From contig CATJLA010000123.1 of assembly GCA_949741215.1 (NCBI GenBank), positions 1-35,260 of the forward strand: a stretch of DNA of 35,260 nucleotides, given 5' to 3'. The position numbers and the translations under genes are program-made. Origin of the DNA: an uncultured Oscillospiraceae bacterium (GTDB lineage Bacteria > Bacillota > Clostridia > Oscillospirales > Ruminococcaceae). The stretch's first letter is position 1. The number at the start of each line of letters is the position of its first letter. The notes under the pieces were generated by a model. The model saw only the letters and a list, made by a program, of their open reading frames with translations. It had not been told where the DNA came from and did not search any database. Of this stretch, positions 32,012-35,260 are shown in pieces.

Positions 32012-33235
32012 ATGTTAAATTTTGACCTTTACAATCCGGTTAATATCCTGTTTGGGGAAGGGGAGACAGATAAAATAGGTGCTTGTGCCGCCAAGTATGG
32101 CAAAAAGGCACTGGTTGTTTCCTATGGGGATCACAGCTTTATGCAGCAGCTGCTGGACCGGGTAGAAGCCCGGCTGACGGAAAGCGGCGTTGCTTATGTG
32201 GAGTTTTTTAAGGTACAGGCAAACCCTCTGCTTAGCCATATTAAGGAGGCGATTGCCCTGTGTAAAAAGGAGCAGGTGGATGTTTGCATTGCGGTGGGCG
32301 GCGGCAGCGAGATGGACTCTACCAAGGCGATTGCCGCCGGTGTTTTGTATCCGGACGACCCCTGGAGGATGTTTGTCTCCCGCCATGATATGGAGATTGC
32401 TGTGCCCCCAACGGAGACCTTGCCTACCATCCTGATTCCGACCCTGCCTGCCACCAGCAGCGAGATGAACTGTGTAGCTGTAGCGACCAACGATGAAACG
32501 CAGGAAAAGGCATATATTTGGACACCGGTGATCTTCCCTAAAATTTCGATTCTTGACCCCTCCCTGACCTGCTCTCTGCCGAGATTTCAGACAGCGGTGG
32601 GTGCGGTGGACGCTATGTCCCATGTGCTGGAGGCCTATTTGAATGGCGACCAGAACTCGCCGCTGCAGGATCGTCTGCATGAGGGGATTTTGGTGACGAT
32701 TATGGCGGAGCTGAAAGAAGTGCTGAAGGACCCTATGAATGTTCCCCACCGGGCCAATATCCAGTGGGCCTCTACTTTGGCATGGAACGGGTATTTGCAG
32801 GCGGGATTGAATCCCCCTACTCCCATGCACCAGATGGGCCATGTGCTCTCGGCACTGTACAACACAACCCATGGTGTAACGCTGGCCATTTTTATGGATT
32901 CCTACTTCCGCTACACCTGCAGCTTAAATGACGAACGCGCCGCCCGCTTTGCATTGCTGGGAGAGAAAATCTTTGGCCTTGCCCGGGCTGGGCGTACCGA
33001 TGCCCAGGTTGCCTCCGAGACGGTAGAGCGTATTGTGGCATTTATGGACGAGGTGGAGGTTCCCCATACCTTTGCAACTGCCGGTGTGCCTACCGACGAT
33101 GCTTCTTTAGACAAGATTACGGGGGAAATCCTCCGGCACGGGTGCGATGCTGCCGGCAACCTGCCTTCTATCCCGCCTATCGGGAAAAACGGTATTGTGA
33201 AGGTGCTACGGATGGCCGCAGGCCGGGAGGATTAG
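32012..33235 (+). CDS. Iron-containing alcohol dehydrogenase
   Basis: A 407-residue group III alcohol dehydrogenase (BdhA/YqdH-like). The NAD(P)-binding loop is GGGSEMDSTK at 96-105. Likely metal ligands are Asp200 and His204 (VDAMSHVLEAYL), His277 (QMGHVLSALYNTTHG) and His288. It would interconvert an aldehyde and an alcohol, for example butyraldehyde and butanol. The ATG at 32012 follows GAGGAG; an upstream in-frame TTG at 31970 would add 14 residues unlike the family. A single nucleotide-separated neighbour (33239) follows in the same transcript. No catabolic cluster surrounds it. Confidence 0.93.
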   Translation: MLNFDLYNPVNILFGEGETDKIGACAAKYGKKALVVSYGDHSFMQQLLDRVEARLTESGVAYVEFFKVQANPLLSHIKEAIALCKKEQVDVCIAVGGGSEMDSTKAIAAGVLYPDDPWRMFVSRHDMEIAVPPTETLPTILIPTLPATSSEMNCVAVATNDETQEKAYIWTPVIFPKISILDPSLTCSLPRFQTAVGAVDAMSHVLEAYLNGDQNSPLQDRLHEGILVTIMAELKEVLKDPMNVPHRANIQWASTLAWNGYLQAGLNPPTPMHQMGHVLSALYNTTHGVTLAIFMDSYFRYTCSLNDERAARFALLGEKIFGLARAGRTDAQVASETVERIVAFMDEVEVPHTFATAGVPTDDASLDKITGEILRHGCDAAGNLPSIPPIGKNGIVKVLRMAAGRED

Positions 33236-33238
33236 GCC

Positions 33239-34096
33239 ATGAAGATCACTGGTACCCAGCGCCACCCCTTTGTTTGTGCGGAAACGGATAAGCGCCGCCT
33301 CCTCTGGTTTGATGTTGCCGGCAATGTTGCCCGCACAGTAGAGCTTCCTTATGGCGTAAGTTATGAGGTATGGCCTTTGCCTGACGGCGCTACCCTATTT
33401 TGCCACTACGGGTTGGGATCGGACGGTGTTTCCATCGTGGATGAGCGGGATAATCTTTTGTTCCGGTACGAGACCAAGGGCGAAATTTTTAGCTGCCAGC
33501 CCCTCCCCAATGGCAATATTCTGCTGGGAGAGGTGCAGGGCCGCTGTATCACCGAAATAGACCGCAAAGGGCAGCTCGTCCTAAAAATACCGGTGGATTA
33601 TACGGGGGATTCCCCTCATAATGCCATGCGGATGGTTCGCAAGCATGCCGGAGGCTACTATGCGGTGCAGCCTGGTTCGCAGGAAATCGCCATGTTTGAC
33701 CTCGCCGGCAAGCCTTTAAAGCGCTATGCCACCCGGCCGGATACCTTTGGCGCAGTTTTGCGGCCCAACGGTAACTTAATATATACCCACCACACCGGCG
33801 CCGTGGAGATTACCCCCGATGGTACCGAAATCTGGGAGCTGAAGGCAAGTGATGTGCCGGAAATTGGCATACAGTGGCTTTTGGGGCTGCAGCTGCTGCC
33901 CAATGGCAACCTGGTGTTCTGCAACTGGATGGGCCATGGCTGCCACCGTAAGGGCATCCCGATTTTTGAAATTACCCCCCAAAAGCAGGTGGTTTGGGCT
34001 GTGGATTGCACCGATATTGCCGAAGAGCCAGCAAACCTCAGGCTGCTGGACGTCCCTTTGGCTCCTGAATGGGGTTTGACATCATCCGGCGAATGA
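33239..34096 (+). CDS. Beta-propeller protein (arylsulfotransferase/NHL-like)
   Basis: A 285-residue protein built from at least four related blades: WPLPDGATLFCHY, QPLPNGNILLGEV, LRPNGNLIYTHH and QLLPNGNLVFCNW, each ending in a P-x-G-x-x-(L/V) turn. FEITPQKQVVWAVD closes it. The pattern is like the propellers of arylsulfotransferases and related PQQ-type folds, but the size is small and no catalytic His/Arg set is evident. No signal peptide, so cytosolic. The ATG at 33239 is three bases after the ADH stop, an obligate pair by spacing. The role next to the dehydrogenase is unknown. Confidence 0.6.
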   Translation: MKITGTQRHPFVCAETDKRRLLWFDVAGNVARTVELPYGVSYEVWPLPDGATLFCHYGLGSDGVSIVDERDNLLFRYETKGEIFSCQPLPNGNILLGEVQGRCITEIDRKGQLVLKIPVDYTGDSPHNAMRMVRKHAGGYYAVQPGSQEIAMFDLAGKPLKRYATRPDTFGAVLRPNGNLIYTHHTGAVEITPDGTEIWELKASDVPEIGIQWLLGLQLLPNGNLVFCNWMGHGCHRKGIPIFEITPQKQVVWAVDCTDIAEEPANLRLLDVPLAPEWGLTSSGE

Positions 34097-34154
34097 TTTA
34101 TACTGTAAATACAAAGAGGGTGCTGCCAACAAGCGGCTAACCCCTTGCGGTATT

Positions 34155-34199
34155 AAAGTAGCAACCGCAGCGGTCAGGCTGGGCGGTTGCTACTTTTTG
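34155..34199 (+). terminator. Terminator after the ADH-propeller unit (bidirectional)
   Basis: AAAGTAGCAACCGC pairs with GCGGTTGCTACTTT (14 bp) around a 14-base loop, followed by T. The stem overlaps the stop codon of the minus-strand toxin candidate (34190-34282), so both strands could stop here. Confidence 0.9.
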
Positions 34200-34282
34200 T
34201 TATGATAGACCTCAATAAAAAGGGCCACCATGCCAAGAACAAACATAGCGGACTGAATCAGCCCGGCATATGTAACGTACAT
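34190..34282 (-). CDS. Putative holin-like toxin (Hol-Tox type)
   Basis: A 30-residue hydrophobic peptide, MYVTYAGLIQSAMFVLGMVA then LFIEVYHNKK. Such peptides match the Firmicutes Hol-Tox family (one hydrophobic helix, a short basic end), proposed type I toxins. The ATG on the minus strand is preceded by AGGGGTG, six bases away. The stop lies in the stem of the shared terminator. Transcripts on the plus strand through 34155-34282 would be antisense to it, as a type I antitoxin would. The match is by eye and the peptide is tiny. Confidence 0.5.
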   Translation of the reverse strand: MYVTYAGLIQSAMFVLGMVALFIEVYHNKK

Positions 34283-34408
34283 GGCATCACCCCTTACACA
34301 AAGCTCGGGGGCGCAAAAAGCTGGGTTCCCCGGCAAGCAGGGGCTAACCGCCTTTGTTGCTGACAACACCCGCCCCCTATACCGGGGACAAGCCCAGTAC
34401 ACCATAAA

Positions 34409-34501
34409 AAACCGCCCTAAAGCAACAAAAACTGCCGCCTGCTGGACGTCCCTGGAGTTTGAAAAACCCACTTTTTCAAAATTTTTCTTGCGGGGCGGTT
34501 T
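34409..34501. other. Nested inverted repeats upstream of flagellin
   Basis: Outer arms AAACCGCCC (34409-34417) and GGGCGGTTT (34493-34501) enclose an inner perfect hairpin TTTGAAAAA / TTTTTCAAA at 34458-34480, followed by ATTTTTC. Gap 34283-34680 holds no gene. Read on the minus strand it would lie in the leader of the toxin candidate; read on the plus strand it could end an antisense RNA. Confidence 0.4.
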
Positions 34502-34582
34502 AGTTTTGCAATCGGGCGGGCGAATATAGTAGTTGTAAGCAGGTTTCGCACTCATAGGACTTGAGAGCACCATTTAAGCCTG

Positions 34583-34611
34583 TAAACAACGGTTTTCACT
34601 TCTGCCGGCAA
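34583..34611 (+). promoter_or_regulatory. Weak flagellar-sigma promoter candidate before flagellin
   Basis: TAAA and GCCGGCAA are separated by 17 bases; the consensus needs GCCGATAA at about 15. It sits about 113 bases before the flagellin ATG, a plausible leader length, but the match is poor. Confidence 0.22.
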
Positions 34612-34680
34612 GGGCCCGCCGGCGGGGGTTGAAAATACAAACCGCGGGGCGGCAAATCAGCAGTCCCGTCAAAACAAAAA

Positions 34681-34716
34681 ACGGATCCAAGGATGGATTC
34701 GTATATTACAAGGAGG
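34681..34716 (+). promoter_or_regulatory. CsrA-binding leader of flagellin (two GGA sites)
   Basis: ACGGATCC (34681-34688) pairs with GGATTCGT (34695-34702), leaving the loop AAGGAT with the GGA presented, as CsrA prefers. A second GGA lies in the ribosome site AAGGAGG (34710-34716), 21 bases downstream. This is the same arrangement as the two CsrA sites of the Bacillus hag leader: one in a hairpin loop, one over the ribosome site. Confidence 0.8.
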
Positions 34717-34723
34717 TTTCACC

Positions 34724-35260
34724 ATGGGAATGGTAGTAAGAACTAACACAATGGCGCTCAACGCTTATCGTCAGTTGGGCATGAACAACAGTGCTGTTTC
34801 TAAGTCTTTGGAGAAGTTGTCCTCTGGTTTTAGAATTAACCGTGCAGGCGACGACGCTGCCGGCTTGGCCATCAGCGAGAAGATGAAGGCGCAGATCACT
34901 GGTTTGGAGACCGCATCCAGCAACGCGCAGGACGGTATTTCTTTGATCCAGACCGCTGAGGGCAACCTGAACGAAGTGCATGACATGCTGAACCGTATGG
35001 TTGAGCTGGCTACTAAGTCCGCTAACGGTACCTACACCAGCACAGAGCGTAACGCTCTGCAGGATGAGGTAAATGCTCTGCTGGACGAAGTAAATCGTAT
35101 TTCTCAGTCCGCTAACTTTAACGGCACCCGCCTGCTGGATGGCACTATGGGCTTGAATGCTGATGCCTTTAAGATTGGTGATACCGGTGCTGTTGACGCA
35201 GTTCCCGGTGCTGACCTGACCAGCAAATTGACTCTGCCTAATGACGGCACTGCTGGTGCT
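34724..35260 (+). CDS. hag: Flagellin, N-terminal part
   Basis: The window ends inside this gene after 179 codons. The N-terminal VVRTNTMALNAYRQLGMNNSAVSKSLEKLSSGFRINRAGDDAAGLAISEKMKAQITGL is the flagellin D0 signature, followed by NAQDGISLIQTAEGNLNEVHDMLNRMVELATKSANGTYTSTER and ISQSANFNGTRLLDG of D1. The major filament subunit, exported with FliS and FliW. Ribosome site AAGGAGG is inside a CsrA-target leader, so translation should be repressed when CsrA is free. Confidence 0.97.
   Translation, partial: MGMVVRTNTMALNAYRQLGMNNSAVSKSLEKLSSGFRINRAGDDAAGLAISEKMKAQITGLETASSNAQDGISLIQTAEGNLNEVHDMLNRMVELATKSANGTYTSTERNALQDEVNALLDEVNRISQSANFNGTRLLDGTMGLNADAFKIGDTGAVDAVPGADLTSKLTLPNDGTAGA

Overview
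The window looks like an origin-proximal chromosomal segment of a motile, Gram-positive-type Clostridia, probably Oscillospiraceae or Lachnospiraceae-like; the placement is inferred from gene content and style, not from a search. Supporting signs are lipoproteins with LAGC/MAGC lipoboxes and Ser/Glu-rich linkers, a class B-type sortase, a FliW-CsrA-flagellin module, strong AGGAGG ribosome sites with frequent TTG starts, and two perfect copies of the ParB site parS (TGTTTCACGTGAAACA) 9.3 kb apart. No phage, insertion sequence, CRISPR array or rRNA was seen.

Region 1 (1-4.7 kb, minus strand): an LplB/LplC-type oligosaccharide ABC importer (two permeases and the start of a lipoprotein solute-binding protein), preceded by a membrane-bound AraC-family sensor-regulator. 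Region 2 (4.7-5.0 kb): two tRNA-Ser genes (GCU and UGA) with a canonical promoter and a terminator. Region 3 (5.0-9.7 kb, minus strand): a small Ser-rich lipoprotein, then a housekeeping operon prmA-rsmE-VanY-like carboxypeptidase-GNAT-unknown membrane protein, and a separate ABM-type monooxygenase.

At 9.63-9.9 kb the coding direction switches to plus. Region 4 (9.9-11.5 kb) has a DUF3006 protein, the first parS site, a CpXC protein and a cysteine-rich unknown. Region 5 (11.9-24 kb) is a late flagellar cluster ordered much as in Bacillus: flgM, flgN, flgK, flgL, yviE-like, fliW, csrA, then two unknown genes, a GNAT enzyme, the second parS site, a very large fliD, fliS and a PadR regulator. 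Region 6 (24.3-31.4 kb) begins with a 1535-residue secreted protein with cadherin-like beta-sandwich repeats, overlapped by a sortase gene, followed by flgB, flgC, a soluble MotA-like protein and a ComFB-like protein. Region 7 (31.5-35.3 kb) contains an iron-type alcohol dehydrogenase paired with a beta-propeller protein, a tiny holin-like toxin candidate on the minus strand, and the start of a flagellin gene. The flagellin leader carries a textbook CsrA-binding hairpin.

How the parts fit: FlgM restrains the flagellar sigma factor until hook completion; FlgN and FliS escort FlgK/FlgL and flagellin; FlgK, FlgL and FliD form the junction and cap; FliW and CsrA control flagellin translation through the leader hairpin at 34.68 kb. 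The most unusual points are the surface-protein/sortase pair with a (S/P)PxTG-like motif but no membrane tail, the TM-less MotA-like protein next to ComFB, the paired parS sites, and a short intergenic motif (CGTCC followed by an A-tract) recurring ahead of many genes.
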